Source: Parcubacteria group bacterium CG1_02_44_31 (GTDB taxonomy: Bacteria > Patescibacteriota > Minisyncoccia > UBA6257 > Brennerbacteraceae). Taken from it: a stretch of DNA of 32,591 nt. The stretch covers positions 1-32,591 of the forward strand of contig MNWK01000036.1 in assembly GCA_001872485.1 (NCBI GenBank). Direction: 5' to 3'. The notes under the pieces are model-generated. The model was given only the letters and a program-made list of their open reading frames with translations. It made no database searches and was not told the DNA's origin. Shown here piece after piece: positions 1 through 8,917 of the stretch; within the stretch, counting starts at the first letter, position 1, and each line of letters opens with the position of its first letter. A program made the position numbers and the translations under genes.

Positions 1-8
1 TATTATTT

Positions 9-144
9 ATTAGCATTATTAGCGATTACTTTGTTTGAAAATATTATTCGCATTATTTTTATACCATTAGCATTATTAGCGATTACTTTGTTTGAAAATA
101 TTATTCGCATTATTTTTATACCATTAGCATTATTAGCGATTACT
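9..144. repeat. 57-bp tandem repeat, two full copies plus part of a third
   Basis: The sequence ATTAGCATTATTAGCGATTA recurs at 9, 66 and 123, an exact 57-bp period. The two full units appear identical and the third stops after about 22 bases, 10 bases before the yqeY start codon. It is very AT-rich and has no evident ORF. The window may begin inside a longer array, so the true copy number is unknown. There are no unique spacers, so it is not a CRISPR array. Confidence 0.9.
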
Positions 145-154
145 CAAACTCAAT

Positions 155-634
155 ATGGCGTTATACGACACGATTAGACAGGATATGACGAATGCCTTGA
201 AACAAAAGGACGAGTTTCGTTTGGGCGTATTGCGTATGCTTGTTGCGGCATTGCAAAATCAGGAAATTGAAAAACATGCGAAACTGGTCAAATCGGGGAA
301 AGAACCCGAACCCTTAAACGATGAAGAGGTTATGGCTGTGATTGACCGCGAAACAAAAAAACGCAAAGAAGTCGCTATGGGATACGAACAAGCGGGAAGA
401 CCTGACGCCAGCAGCCAAGAGTTTGCGGAAGCAAAGATTTTGCAAATGTATTTGCCTGAGCGCATGCATGGCGATGAACTTCGTTTTGCGGTGAAGGCGT
501 TGTACGAATCAGTTCCGGAGACAGACCGATTGCAATTCGGCAAAGTGATGCAAAAAATTTCCGAGAACCTTCGGGGTAAAGCTGATATGAGCGAAGTGTC
601 TGTTGTGCTCCGCGAATTGATGCAGGCGCGATAA
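155..634 (+). CDS. yqeY: GatB/YqeY domain protein
   Basis: 159 aa, the usual length of the stand-alone YqeY family, which resembles the C-terminal tail domain of the GatB subunit of aspartyl/glutamyl-tRNA amidotransferase. Family features are an N-terminal helix (DTIRQDMTNALKQKDEFRLG), the segment RETKKRKEVAMGYEQAGRPD and the motif AEAKILQMYLPE before a C-terminal small domain (GKVMQKISENLRGKADMS). The family is thought to bind tRNA but its exact role is not established. ATG 155 follows the 57-bp repeats without a Shine-Dalgarno sequence. The stop codon TAA abuts the ATG of ybeY, so the two genes are almost certainly co-transcribed. Confidence 0.9.
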   Translation: MALYDTIRQDMTNALKQKDEFRLGVLRMLVAALQNQEIEKHAKLVKSGKEPEPLNDEEVMAVIDRETKKRKEVAMGYEQAGRPDASSQEFAEAKILQMYLPERMHGDELRFAVKALYESVPETDRLQFGKVMQKISENLRGKADMSEVSVVLRELMQAR

Positions 635-1132
635 ATGCTGGAAATTATCAATACAACGAAATTTCGGGTTCCCGTTTCACGCATACAGCGCGATATGGGA
701 ATCCTTTTTTCGTTATTGCATATTCCTGCAATGTCCACGTGCGAGGTGATTGTGGTCGGGTCTCGGCGCATGCGTGCAATCAATGCGGCGTATGGATTTA
801 AACGCTATTCAACCACGGTATTGAGCTTTTCAGTTCCAAAAAGGTTTGTAACCGGCCCTCATAGGCATCTGGGCGAAATATACGTGTGTGTTTCAGACAT
901 GAAAAAACAGGGGTTGACATTCAACCCGCGCCCCGCAAGGCCCAGTGCGTCAGTATGGGGTGCGGGGTACGCTGTGCACAAGTCGCGCGTTGGTTTTTAT
1001 CCTGTTTTGATATACTATATACTACATGGGTTGCTCCATTTGATCGGGTACGACCACGAAGGTTCGGAAGTGCGGCGAAAACGCATGGAGAAAAAAGAGC
1101 AATCGTTGTGGCATAAATTATGTGGCGCATAA
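635..1132 (+). CDS. ybeY: Endoribonuclease YbeY (rRNA maturation factor)
   Basis: 165 aa. The zinc-binding signature HGLLHLIGYDHE lies at residues 131-142, giving the H-x3-H-x5-H triad (H131, H135, H141) of the UPF0054/YbeY metalloprotein family. YbeY takes part in 16S rRNA 3'-end maturation and 70S ribosome quality control in the cytoplasm. Upstream, the LGEIYVCVSD strand corresponds to the conserved LGDIxIS region; an insertion-like stretch between it and the histidine motif (about residues 90-115) is less typical. The ATG directly follows the yqeY stop, and ftsA begins 13 bases after the ybeY stop, so yqeY-ybeY-ftsA-ftsZ looks like one operon. Confidence 0.92.
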   Translation: MLEIINTTKFRVPVSRIQRDMGILFSLLHIPAMSTCEVIVVGSRRMRAINAAYGFKRYSTTVLSFSVPKRFVTGPHRHLGEIYVCVSDMKKQGLTFNPRPARPSASVWGAGYAVHKSRVGFYPVLIYYILHGLLHLIGYDHEGSEVRRKRMEKKEQSLWHKLCGA

Positions 1133-1145
1133 ATCATTAATCATT

Positions 1146-2369
1146 ATGAGCACAAAAACGCTATTTGCACTTGACATTGGAAGTTCAACGCTGAAAGGCA
1201 TTATCGCCGAAGTGAATGTGAAAAAAGGTTCGGTTGCGATTTGCGCAAGCGCTCAAGTAAAATCATCTGGCATTCGGCGCGGAATCATTTTTGACATTGA
1301 AGATGCCGCCCGCGCGGTAAGCGAGCTTATCAATGAATTGGAAACGACGTATAAACATGAAATCACCGAGGCGCATGTGTTGGTTGGCGGTCCATATTTG
1401 GAAACGCGATTTGCCAAAGGAAATATTATCGTATCGCGTCCGGACGAACAAATAGGACAAGAAGATATTGACCGTATGTATGATACGGTGCAGGCGCTGC
1501 CGTCTCCGCAGAATCGGACGGTTTTGCATGTTATTCCGCAGAATTTTGTGATTGATGAGGTTGACCGTGTGAAAAACCCCATTGATATGCAAGGCAGCCG
1601 GTTGAGTTTGGAAGCTACGGTTATTGATATTTTCAATCAAGCGCTCATTAGTTTGCATAAAGTTTTAAATATTGTCGGGTTGCGGTCTGTTCAGACCGTT
1701 GCGCATCCGCTCGCAACCGCAAAGGCGCTTCTGCCCAAGCGGGACCGCGAGCAAGGCGTGTGCGCGATTGATTTCGGAGCAGAAACAACATCACTTACCG
1801 TTTTTGAAGATGATGAATTAAAACACATTGTCGTGATTCCGTTAGGGTCGCAAAATATCACCAACGACATTGCCAATGCGCTTCGTATTCATTTTGACAG
1901 CGCGGAGCGCATCAAGGTCGGGTTTGGGTCTGCGCTTGCGGCTAAAGTGAGCAAGAAAGATATGATTGAATTGTCGCAATTCATTGAAGGAGAGAAAGAA
2001 GCGGTTTCGAAAAAATATATTGCGGACATTATTGATGCGCGGCTTTCTGAAATTTTGGGGTTTGTGAATGATGAGTTAAAAAAACTCGGCAGAGCGGGCA
2101 AACTCCCGGCTGGAGTTGTTGTGTACGGCGGCGGAGCCGAACTTCCGTATATGAAGAATATTGTCAAACGAGAACTGAAAATGTCCGTGCGCCGGGCTGA
2201 TATGAATCATTACAATCGGCTGTTTCCTGAAGAAATTCCGCCTGCGCTGTACGGCGTGTATAGCATGGTAGTATGGTACTTTGACTCTGTTGTTGGCGAA
2301 CAGCGTCAGATGTATCAAAAAGGGCCAATAGGATTTGTGAAAAGAATCATTGAAAACTTCCTTCCATGA
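1146..2369 (+). CDS. ftsA: Cell division protein FtsA
   Basis: 407 aa from ATG 1146. A GTG at 1122 would add eight residues but lies inside ybeY, and family alignments start at TLFALDIGSS. This is the actin-like ATPase that tethers FtsZ to the membrane. Visible features are the phosphate-1 motif ALDIGSSTLKG, the second phosphate motif CAIDFGAETTSLTVF, the adenosine motif VVYGGGAELPYMKNIV, and a C-terminal amphipathic membrane-targeting helix ([12 protein letters not shown]). There is no Shine-Dalgarno sequence (ATCATTAATCATT before ATG). The stop overlaps the ftsZ start as ATGA, which suggests translational coupling. Confidence 0.95.
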   Translation: MSTKTLFALDIGSSTLKGIIAEVNVKKGSVAICASAQVKSSGIRRGIIFDIEDAARAVSELINELETTYKHEITEAHVLVGGPYLETRFAKGNIIVSRPDEQIGQEDIDRMYDTVQALPSPQNRTVLHVIPQNFVIDEVDRVKNPIDMQGSRLSLEATVIDIFNQALISLHKVLNIVGLRSVQTVAHPLATAKALLPKRDREQGVCAIDFGAETTSLTVFEDDELKHIVVIPLGSQNITNDIANALRIHFDSAERIKVGFGSALAAKVSKKDMIELSQFIEGEKEAVSKKYIADIIDARLSEILGFVNDELKKLGRAGKLPAGVVVYGGGAELPYMKNIVKRELKMSVRRADMNHYNRLFPEEIPPALYGVYSMVVWYFDSVVGEQRQMYQKGPIGFVKRIIENFLP

Positions 2370-3688
2370 AGAAAAAAAACAAAATGAAGTCCTCCGTGCG
2401 CGGAATCCCGCGCCAGAAGACCATTCATCTACGGGTAAACCAGCAGTCTCCTCGCGCGTGGACAAAATCCTTGCAGCGGGAAACGCAAAACAAAGCGTCA
2501 AAGAAGCGGGAAAAACATGCTGCAAAACAAATACATGAATTGTTGGTTTCCCGTCAGCAGGAACAGCTAAACGTTTTTTTGCCCAAAATAAGAATTGTCG
2601 GCATAGGCGGCGCGGGTGGAAACGCATTGACGCGCATGGAAGGGATTATGAAAGGTATTGAAACAATTGCGTTCAATACCGATGCGCAGGATTTGAAAAT
2701 GTGCCGCGCTTCAAAAAAGGTTCAGATTGGAAAACACCTGACGCATGGTCGTGGGGCGGGCATGAACCCCGAAATTGGCAGGCAAGCTGCCGAAGAAAAT
2801 AAAGAAGAAATCGCAAAAACCCTTGAGGGTTCGGAATTGGTTTTTTTGACATGCGGATTAGGCGGAGGAACAGGGTCTGGCGCCGCGCCGGTGGTTGCCC
2901 AAATTGCGCGCAGTCAAGGGTCTTTGTGCGTGGCAATCGTGACTATGCCGTTTTCGTTTGAGGGTACGCAACGTTACGCCATTGCCTCTCGCGCGTGGGC
3001 TATGCTTCGCGACTGCGTTGACGCGTTGATTACGGTTTCCAATGACCGTGTGTTCAATGTTATTTCACAGGATACATCTTTGAAAAAAGCATTTTGGCAT
3101 ATTGATGAAATTTTGCGCGAAGGCGTGCAAGCGGTATACGATATTATTATGAAACCCGGGCTCATCAATGTTGATTTTTCAGATGTAAAAACTATTATGC
3201 AAAATTCTGGTCCTGCGCTTTTGGGCATCGGTATGGCAAAAGGAAAAGACCGCGCGCACGACGCGGCAAATCGTGCGATTGGGTCGCCGCTGCTGGACAT
3301 GACTATGGAGAACGCGCATCATGTGCTATTGAATATTTCTAGCCGCGAAGGCCTCACAATGTTAGAAGTTCAACAAGCTGCGCAAACGATTACTGCGTCC
3401 ATCGCGCAAGACGCGCGCGTCATTTTCGGAGCGACATTTGACCATAGATTGGGTAAAGGCGATATGAAAATCACAGTGATTGCAACCGGATTTGGCGAGG
3501 ACAGCGGGTCTGTTGCGTCGCGCGCGCTGCCATTGGGATACGAACAAAAACACATTGCGGAAATATCAACAGAGGAATCGCAATCGCACAAAGATATGTT
3601 GAGCGAAAAGATGAAGCAGTTTGAAGGTTTGGAAGAGCCGGCATTTTTGCGAAGAAAAAAACCCAGCGAAGCTCAACGGGCTGATTGA
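2366..3688 (+). CDS. ftsZ: Cell division protein FtsZ with long basic N-terminal extension
   Basis: 440 aa tubulin-like GTPase that forms the division ring. The GTP-binding tubulin signature [12 protein letters not shown] starts at residue 166, the T7 synergy loop is [11 protein letters not shown], and the C-terminal conserved peptide [10 protein letters not shown], the FtsA-binding tail, is present near the end. The first core strand ([14 protein letters not shown]) begins only around residue 75, so there is an extension of about 70 residues, very rich in Lys, Arg and Gln. Internal in-frame ATGs exist (for example codon 7) but none removes most of the extension. The start overlaps the ftsA stop by 4 nt. 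A strong terminator follows at 3817. Confidence 0.95.
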   Translation: MKKKNKMKSSVRGIPRQKTIHLRVNQQSPRAWTKSLQRETQNKASKKREKHAAKQIHELLVSRQQEQLNVFLPKIRIVGIGGAGGNALTRMEGIMKGIETIAFNTDAQDLKMCRASKKVQIGKHLTHGRGAGMNPEIGRQAAEENKEEIAKTLEGSELVFLTCGLGGGTGSGAAPVVAQIARSQGSLCVAIVTMPFSFEGTQRYAIASRAWAMLRDCVDALITVSNDRVFNVISQDTSLKKAFWHIDEILREGVQAVYDIIMKPGLINVDFSDVKTIMQNSGPALLGIGMAKGKDRAHDAANRAIGSPLLDMTMENAHHVLLNISSREGLTMLEVQQAAQTITASIAQDARVIFGATFDHRLGKGDMKITVIATGFGEDSGSVASRALPLGYEQKHIAEISTEESQSHKDMLSEKMKQFEGLEEPAFLRRKKPSEAQRAD

Positions 3689-3751
3689 ATGCCGCATAAG
3701 GTATTCCACGTTGGCATTCGTGGCATTGCGCATTTTGGATTTCAAGAGCTG

Positions 3752-3800
3752 AAACCCCGTTACTGTCCCGCAACGCGGGTCTGGTACTGGGGCGGTTTTA
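3752..3800. repeat. Imperfect hairpin in the ftsZ-nrdJ gap
   Basis: An AACCCC arm pairs with a GGGGCGGTT arm around an inner stem CCCGC-AAC-GCGGG at about 3767-3779. It lies between the ftsZ stop and the terminator. I see no B12-box and no other recognisable riboswitch core, so I describe it only as a structured 3' UTR segment. Confidence 0.4.
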
Positions 3801-3816
3801 TCTTGTTATGCGGACT

Positions 3817-3844
3817 AAAAACGGGCGTACGCCCGTTTTTTTTG
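3817..3844 (+). terminator. Rho-independent terminator after ftsZ
   Basis: The stem ACGGGC-GTAC-GCCCGT is flanked by an A-run and followed by eight or more T. It ends the yqeY-ybeY-ftsA-ftsZ unit. The symmetrical A/T flanks mean it could also work on the other strand. Confidence 0.9.
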
Positions 3845-4001
3845 ATTTTGGTGCGTTGTGTTTTGACAATGTTTTGAAAATAATGTCTGATTTTTTGTTG
3901 TGTTGCCGATGTGTTGACTTGGTGTAATTTGTATGATGCCGTAAATCGGCAAAACCCGTATGGGACGGTTAGTTTTTATCCACTGTTTTTTGTTGCGCGA
4001 G

Positions 4002-4010
4002 TGATACAAT
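4002..4010 (+). promoter_or_regulatory. Extended -10 promoter for nrdJ
   Basis: TGA-TACAAT fits the TGn-TATAAT extended -10 pattern seen before several genes in this window. No clear -35 is present. Predicted transcription would start about 26 nt before the nrdJ ATG. Confidence 0.5.
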
Positions 4011-4043
4011 CCAGCCATAAATTTAATCAAGATTCATAGGATT

Positions 4044-6299
4044 ATGTATCAGCAAAACGCCGTAACCAAAATTCGCAAACGAGATGGGTCAATCGAAGAT
4101 TTTGATTTGGACAAAATTGTTCAAGTTGTTTATAAAGCGTTATTGTCAACCAAGGAAGGAACAGAAGCGGATGCTCATCGCGTTGCGGATAGCGTGTTAA
4201 ATGATTTACTGGCTATAGCAAAGGATCAAAAAGATTTTTTACCGACCGTAGAAGGCATTCAGAATTTGGTAGAGAAAAACCTCATGCTTCATAAATTGCC
4301 GGAGACCGCAAAGGCGTACATATTGTATCGTCAACAACATACTGATTTACGGAAAAAGGGGTTGGGTGTGCCGGACGACGTGAGAAAGAAATTCAATGAA
4401 AGCAAGAAATATTTTAAAAACCCTTTGTCTGAATTGGTATATTACAAATCATATGCGCGTTGGGTTGAAAAAGAGGGACGCAGAGAAACATGGCCAGAGA
4501 CAGTTGACCGGTTTATGGTTTTTATGAAAAATAAGATGAAGAAAAGATTGACTGATGTAGAATATGAAAAAATCCACCTGATGATTCTTGAGCAAGATAT
4601 TATTCCTTCAATGCGCTTGATTTGGGCAGCCGGAGATGCGGCCAAGAAAACCAATGTGGCTGCTTATAATTGTTCTTTTGTTGCTCCTTCTTGCTGGAGG
4701 GATTTTGGTGAAATGGCATATATTTTGATGTGCGGCGCCGGAGTTGGCGTTTCGGTGGAGAGTCACGTGGTGCAAGGGTTACCGCAAATAGCAAAACAAT
4801 CTGGTAAGAAATTGAAAACGCATGTCGTTGCGGACAGTAAGGAGGGATGGGCAAATGCAATTACGCTTGGGCTTTCAGCATGGGCTTCGGGTAAAGATAT
4901 TGACTTTGATTATTCAAAAGTCCGTCCAGCAGGAGCGCGGTTAAAGACTATGGGTGGCAGAGCTTCTGGCCCAGAACCATTGAAGAGTTTGCTCGTTTTT
5001 GCGCGTCAAAAAATGTTGGCAAAACAGGGCAGACGTTTATCCAACATTGATGTACACGATATTATTTGTAAAATCGGAGAGGTTGTGGTTTCTGGAGGTG
5101 TGCGTAGAAGCTCGATTATTTCTTTGTCGGATTTAGACGATAACGAAATGCGAAACGCGAAGGCCGGTCAGTTTTTTATTACTGAGCCGCAGCGAAGCAT
5201 GGCGAATAACTCTGCGGTTTATACGCAAAAACCAACCACAGCTGAGTTTCTTGACGAATGGGTTGCGCTTATGAAGAGCGGTACAGGGGAACGGGGTATT
5301 TTTAATAGAGGGTGTCTTGAAAAACAGCTCCCTTCACGCCGCTGGAGAAAATTCAAAAAGTATTTAGATACGGCGGGCGTTAACCCATGCGGAGAGATTA
5401 TTTTACGTTCAAAACAATTTTGCAATTTGTCCGGCATTGTTATTCGTCCCGAAGATACACGAAAAACCCTTTTGGAGAAAATAAAATACGCGACTATTCT
5501 GGGAACATACCAGGCTCTTCTGACGTATTTTCCGTATCTGTCGTCTGATTGGCAGAAAAATTGCAAAGAAGAAATGTTGCTTGGAGTTTCTTTGACTGGA
5601 TACTGGGATAACGTAGTGGTGCGGAATGCAAAAGTTCTTGAAGAAATGCGCAAAGAAGCAATTAAGACCAATAGAAAGTACGCAAAACGGTCTAAAATTC
5701 GTCCATCAACGTGTGTAACGTGCGTAAAACCATCGGGCAATTCTTCCCAGTTTTTGGATACCGCTTCTGGTATGCATCCCCGTTTTTCGAAGTATTATAT
5801 TCGTCGCGTCAGAATAAATACGACCGACCCCATATTGAAAATGCTTCGCGATCAAGGGGTACCCGTGTATCCAGAAGTTGGTCAACGCGCGGATAATGCG
5901 ACAACGTTTGTTGTTGAGTTTCCAATTAAATCGCCGGAAGGATCAATAGTAAAAGATGATATTTCAGCGATAGAGTTGCTTGAACAATGGAAGTTATTGA
6001 AAATACACTTTACCGAACATAATCCTTCAGCAACTATTTATGTAGGGGATAATGAATGGATAGAAGTAGCGGATTGGATCTATCGGAACTGGGAAATTGT
6101 CGGTGGGTTGACTTTTTTGCCGCGCGATAATCATGTGTATCAACTCGCGCCGTATGAAGAAATAGATAAAGAAACATACGAAAAATTGGCAAAAATTTAC
6201 GAACACGTTGATTTCTCGAAATTATATCTATACGAAAAGCAAGACGAAACAAGCGGAGCAAAAGAGTATGCGTGCGGCGGTGGCGCATGTGAAATATAA
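4044..6299 (+). CDS. nrdJ: Adenosylcobalamin-dependent (class II) ribonucleotide reductase
   Basis: 751 aa. Class II ribonucleotide reductases make deoxyribonucleotides using an adenosylcobalamin-generated thiyl radical and need no oxygen or partner subunit. An ATP-cone regulatory domain occupies about residues 5-100 (TKIRKRDGSIEDFDLDKIV). Catalytic residues fit the family: C210 (AYNCSFVAP), C449-G-E451 (NPCGEI), C460 (KQFCNLSG) and the C-terminal redox pair C744/C749 (ACGGGACEI). The 11-residue spacing between C449 and C460 and the C-x4-C tail match the monomeric triphosphate-reductase type (Lactobacillus leichmannii-like). The gene stands alone between a terminator and the rplY promoter. 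The cell must obtain B12; no corrinoid gene is in the window. Confidence 0.93.
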   Translation: MYQQNAVTKIRKRDGSIEDFDLDKIVQVVYKALLSTKEGTEADAHRVADSVLNDLLAIAKDQKDFLPTVEGIQNLVEKNLMLHKLPETAKAYILYRQQHTDLRKKGLGVPDDVRKKFNESKKYFKNPLSELVYYKSYARWVEKEGRRETWPETVDRFMVFMKNKMKKRLTDVEYEKIHLMILEQDIIPSMRLIWAAGDAAKKTNVAAYNCSFVAPSCWRDFGEMAYILMCGAGVGVSVESHVVQGLPQIAKQSGKKLKTHVVADSKEGWANAITLGLSAWASGKDIDFDYSKVRPAGARLKTMGGRASGPEPLKSLLVFARQKMLAKQGRRLSNIDVHDIICKIGEVVVSGGVRRSSIISLSDLDDNEMRNAKAGQFFITEPQRSMANNSAVYTQKPTTAEFLDEWVALMKSGTGERGIFNRGCLEKQLPSRRWRKFKKYLDTAGVNPCGEIILRSKQFCNLSGIVIRPEDTRKTLLEKIKYATILGTYQALLTYFPYLSSDWQKNCKEEMLLGVSLTGYWDNVVVRNAKVLEEMRKEAIKTNRKYAKRSKIRPSTCVTCVKPSGNSSQFLDTASGMHPRFSKYYIRRVRINTTDPILKMLRDQGVPVYPEVGQRADNATTFVVEFPIKSPEGSIVKDDISAIELLEQWKLLKIHFTEHNPSATIYVGDNEWIEVADWIYRNWEIVGGLTFLPRDNHVYQLAPYEEIDKETYEKLAKIYEHVDFSKLYLYEKQDETSGAKEYACGGGACEI

Positions 6300-6328
6300 T
6301 GGTATTATTCGTTTATTTTATGCAGGAA

Positions 6329-6357
6329 TTGTGTTTCCCACGTTTTTGTGGTACACT
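6329..6357 (+). promoter_or_regulatory. Promoter for rplY (leaderless)
   Basis: TTGTGT-N17-TACACT with TGG directly before the -10 (extended -10). The rplY ATG is 9 nt after the -10 box, so the transcript would start at or just before the start codon. Confidence 0.65.
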
Positions 6358-6366
6358 TAGTTTCAT

Positions 6367-7122
6367 ATGACACAGACATTATCAGCACATGTGCGAACCG
6401 TAACGGGCAAGCGCGTTGCTTCAAACCGCGCAGCTGGCATGGTTCCCGCAGTGGTATACGGTCCGGATGTGAAGCAAAACCGTGTTATTGAAATTGATGC
6501 GGTCCAGCTGCAAAAATTTTTGCATTTCATGAAACCAAACGAAGTGGTGGCGCTTGATATTGAAGACACGGAAGGCAAAAAGGAAACGCATCAAGTTCTT
6601 ATCCATGAAATCTCGCGCGACCCGATAAAGGAAACAATTATGCATGTTGATATATATGCGTTCAGCGCGAAGAAAAAAGTCCATGTGGACTTACCAATTG
6701 TCTTGTTCGGCACATCTCCGCTTGAAGCAGAAGGCGCCTTGATGATGAAAAATATTGAAGAATTAGGTGTTGAATGCTCGCCGCTTCATATTCCGGAGAA
6801 CATTTCCATTGACATTTCCAACTTGGTTTCTTTTGACCAAACCATTTATATCCGAGATTTGAAATTGCCCGAAGGTATTGTGTGCCGTATTGACCTAAGT
6901 ACTCCTGTGGTGTCCGCAGTTGCGCCGGTAAGCGAAGAAGAGCTTGCAGCGATGGAAGCAGTTTCTACAGAGTCCATGAAAGAGCCTGAATTAGCGGGGA
7001 AGATAAAAGAAGAAGTTGAAGAGCAGGAACAAGGGGAAAACGACAAACAACAATCGTCAGACGTTCCAAGGGGCGCCAGGCGTCCCAAGCAAGAAAAAAA
7101 ATCCAAGCAAGAAAAGAAATAA
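6367..7122 (+). CDS. rplY: Large ribosomal subunit protein bL25 (CTC form)
   Basis: 251 aa. The N-terminal about 95 residues form the 5S rRNA-binding bL25 domain (VTGKRVASNRAAGMVPAVVYG), followed by the TL5/CTC C-terminal domain (HVDLPIVLFGTSPLEAEGALM, FDQTIYIRDLKLPEGI). The last 50 residues are a charged tail rich in Glu then Lys (EQEQGENDKQ, KQEKKSKQEKK), probably disordered. The gene appears leaderless and monocistronic. The position after nrdJ has no obvious functional logic. Confidence 0.95.
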   Translation: MTQTLSAHVRTVTGKRVASNRAAGMVPAVVYGPDVKQNRVIEIDAVQLQKFLHFMKPNEVVALDIEDTEGKKETHQVLIHEISRDPIKETIMHVDIYAFSAKKKVHVDLPIVLFGTSPLEAEGALMMKNIEELGVECSPLHIPENISIDISNLVSFDQTIYIRDLKLPEGIVCRIDLSTPVVSAVAPVSEEELAAMEAVSTESMKEPELAGKIKEEVEEQEQGENDKQQSSDVPRGARRPKQEKKSKQEKK

Positions 7123-7342
7123 AGATGGCCGCGTTCATACAGGGGACATCAAGATATTTCAAGCGTAATTATTCTCAATGCGTATGATTGAGGATATTAA
7201 AAAAAGAGCGCGTCGCGTCACGGTGTTGGTGGAAAAGCAGATACCGTACGGCAGGCCTGCCTGTGTCGTCCCCCGCTGTTTGCAGGATGCGGGCAGGCAC
7301 GCCTGCGTGCCGGAACGCACTTCGGTGTGCAGGCATGTTGCG

Positions 7343-8707
7343 ATGTCAATACACCATATTCGTATCAAAGCATACGGCCGTTTTGCATTGTGGTTATGTA
7401 TATTTGCATCGTGTATAATGGTGTTTAATCTTCGCACCGATTTTGCGAATGCGCCCGTTTCGTTTTCGTTTGGACCGTCCGTATTGTTTGCTGATACATT
7501 TGAAGAACGGCAGAATCTTGAAAATCAGCTGACTCAAATCCAAAATCAGATTGACCAATACGAAAAAAACATCGCTGATATCCAAGGACAGAAAAAGACG
7601 CTCGCCAATGAAATTAAACTGTTCAACGCCAAAATCGCCAGCATAAATTTACAAATCAAATCGCTTGATTTAGAAATTCGACGGTTAAATTTACGCGTTA
7701 CGGACGTGGGATTGGATATCAAAGATTCGGAATCGAAAATCGACACGGCACATAAAGTGTTGGCAGGTTCCTTGAATAATTTATATGAAATGGACCGCAT
7801 ATCATTGCTTGAAATGCTTGTGGCACAGGGTACTATTTCAACATTTTTTGATGAATTAAATGCCCAAACTGTAGTTCAAGAACAGGCAAAAGCACAACTG
7901 GACAAGATTAAGGTGCTGAAAACAAATTTAGAAACACAGCAAGAAGATTTAGTTAGCAGGCGAGAAGACCAACAAAGTTTGCGCCAGTTGCAAGCAAATC
8001 AGCGTCAAGCGTTAGCGAATCAGGGCGCAGCAAAAAACAAACTTTTGGCTGATACAAAAGGAAAAGAGAACGCGTATCAGAGCTTGCTCCAAAAGTCCAA
8101 GCAGACCGCTGCGCAAATTCGGGCGCAGTTATATGAATTATTGGGAGGAGGAGAGATTAAATTTGAAGATGCTTTAAAATATGCTGATTTTGCGTCCGGG
8201 CAAGCAGGCGTGCGTTCCGCGCTGATTTTGGCTGTTCTGGACAGAGAATCCGCTTTGGGGAAAAATGTAGGCAAGTGCTCATGGCAAACCGCAATGCATC
8301 CTACGCGCGATAAGCCTTTGTTTGCGCAAATTACACAGGCATTGGGGCTCAATCCGGATTCTATGCCTGTTTCGTGCCCGATTCTCAGCGATGGGTCGTA
8401 TGGCGGAGCTATGGGGGTTGCGCAATTTTTGCCTTCCACATGGATGTTGTATAAAGACCGAATTCAGAAAATTACCGGTTCATATCCTTCACCATGGAAT
8501 CCGCGCGATGCGTTTTTGGCTACTGCGTTGTATTTGGCTGACGCAGGAGCGCGAGACCAGACGTATGCGTCTGAACGTATTGCAGCGGCAAAATACTACG
8601 CGGGGAGCAGGTGGCGGTATTATCTGTATTCGTACGGAGCACGGGTGATGGAACGCGTAAGTTATTACGCAGAACAAATTTCCATTTTGCAAAAGGCAAA
8701 CTCTTGA
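7343..8707 (+). CDS. Secreted coiled-coil protein with C-terminal lytic transglycosylase-like domain
   Basis: 454 aa from ATG 7343. An in-frame upstream extension to 7178 exists, but its DNA is a GGCAGGCCTGCCTG-type intergenic repeat giving Cys/Arg-rich residues, so I reject it. A hydrophobic segment (FALWLCIFASCIMVF) serves as signal peptide or membrane anchor. A long coiled coil follows (about residues 55-255, rich in Q, K, L and N, EnvC/NlpD-like). The C-terminal domain has LDRESALGK (E302 is the candidate catalytic acid), GGAMGVAQFLPSTW and NPRDAFLATALYLADAGA, typical of MltB/SLT-fold peptidoglycan lytic transglycosylases. It probably cleaves or remodels peptidoglycan outside the membrane, in keeping with the many wall genes nearby. 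Substrate is inferred from the family only. Confidence 0.85.
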   Translation: MSIHHIRIKAYGRFALWLCIFASCIMVFNLRTDFANAPVSFSFGPSVLFADTFEERQNLENQLTQIQNQIDQYEKNIADIQGQKKTLANEIKLFNAKIASINLQIKSLDLEIRRLNLRVTDVGLDIKDSESKIDTAHKVLAGSLNNLYEMDRISLLEMLVAQGTISTFFDELNAQTVVQEQAKAQLDKIKVLKTNLETQQEDLVSRREDQQSLRQLQANQRQALANQGAAKNKLLADTKGKENAYQSLLQKSKQTAAQIRAQLYELLGGGEIKFEDALKYADFASGQAGVRSALILAVLDRESALGKNVGKCSWQTAMHPTRDKPLFAQITQALGLNPDSMPVSCPILSDGSYGGAMGVAQFLPSTWMLYKDRIQKITGSYPSPWNPRDAFLATALYLADAGARDQTYASERIAAAKYYAGSRWRYYLYSYGARVMERVSYYAEQISILQKANS

Positions 8708-8783
8708 AAAAGAAAGAACATCAAATATTCCAGTCATTCATGGACTATCTTGTCAGACGGGACTGGCGCGTTGGCAAGCAACT

Positions 8784-8811
8784 TGCATATCGCGCTGTTT
8801 TTTGTTATACT
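8784..8811 (+). promoter_or_regulatory. Promoter for RNase P RNA
   Basis: TTGCAT-N16-TATACT with TGT before the -10 (extended -10). Predicted start around 8818 coincides with the 5' strand of helix P1 at 8819. Confidence 0.75.
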
Positions 8812-8870
8812 TATGTTTCGAGAAGGGACCGTCCGATCGCCCCGCCCCAATTTTGCCTTTGAGTTATCAA

Positions 8871-8917
8871 GCGGCACATCCCGTAAATGCGGGATCCCTA
8901 TTCGGGAACAGTGCCGC
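8871..8917. repeat. Three-way-junction palindromic element inside rnpB helix P3
   Basis: Outer stem GCGGCAC/GTGCCGC encloses two hairpins, TCCCG-TAAATG-CGGGA and TCCC-TATT-CGGGA. It sits in the loop of P3 of the RNase P RNA, where insertion would be tolerated, and looks like an independently folding repeat unit. Confidence 0.6.

Noticed and set aside
9-144. CRISPR array
   Set aside because: The repeats are contiguous 57-bp units without unique spacers and there are no cas genes.
1122-1145. GTG start giving FtsA eight extra residues
   Set aside because: It overlaps ybeY, has no ribosome-binding site, and the family begins near the ATG at 1146.
2076-2627. 183-aa ORF on the minus strand
   Set aside because: It lies antisense across ftsA and ftsZ with no recognisable domain or start signal; a shadow of real genes.
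3689-4043. Cobalamin riboswitch before the B12-dependent reductase
   Set aside because: No B12-box sequence, and the hairpins lie before a terminator that fits the ftsZ unit.
7178-7342. 55-residue N-terminal extension of the transglycosylase-like protein
   Set aside because: The DNA is a GGCAGGC-type intergenic repeat, the residues are Cys/Arg-rich, and the signal-anchor starts only after ATG 7343.
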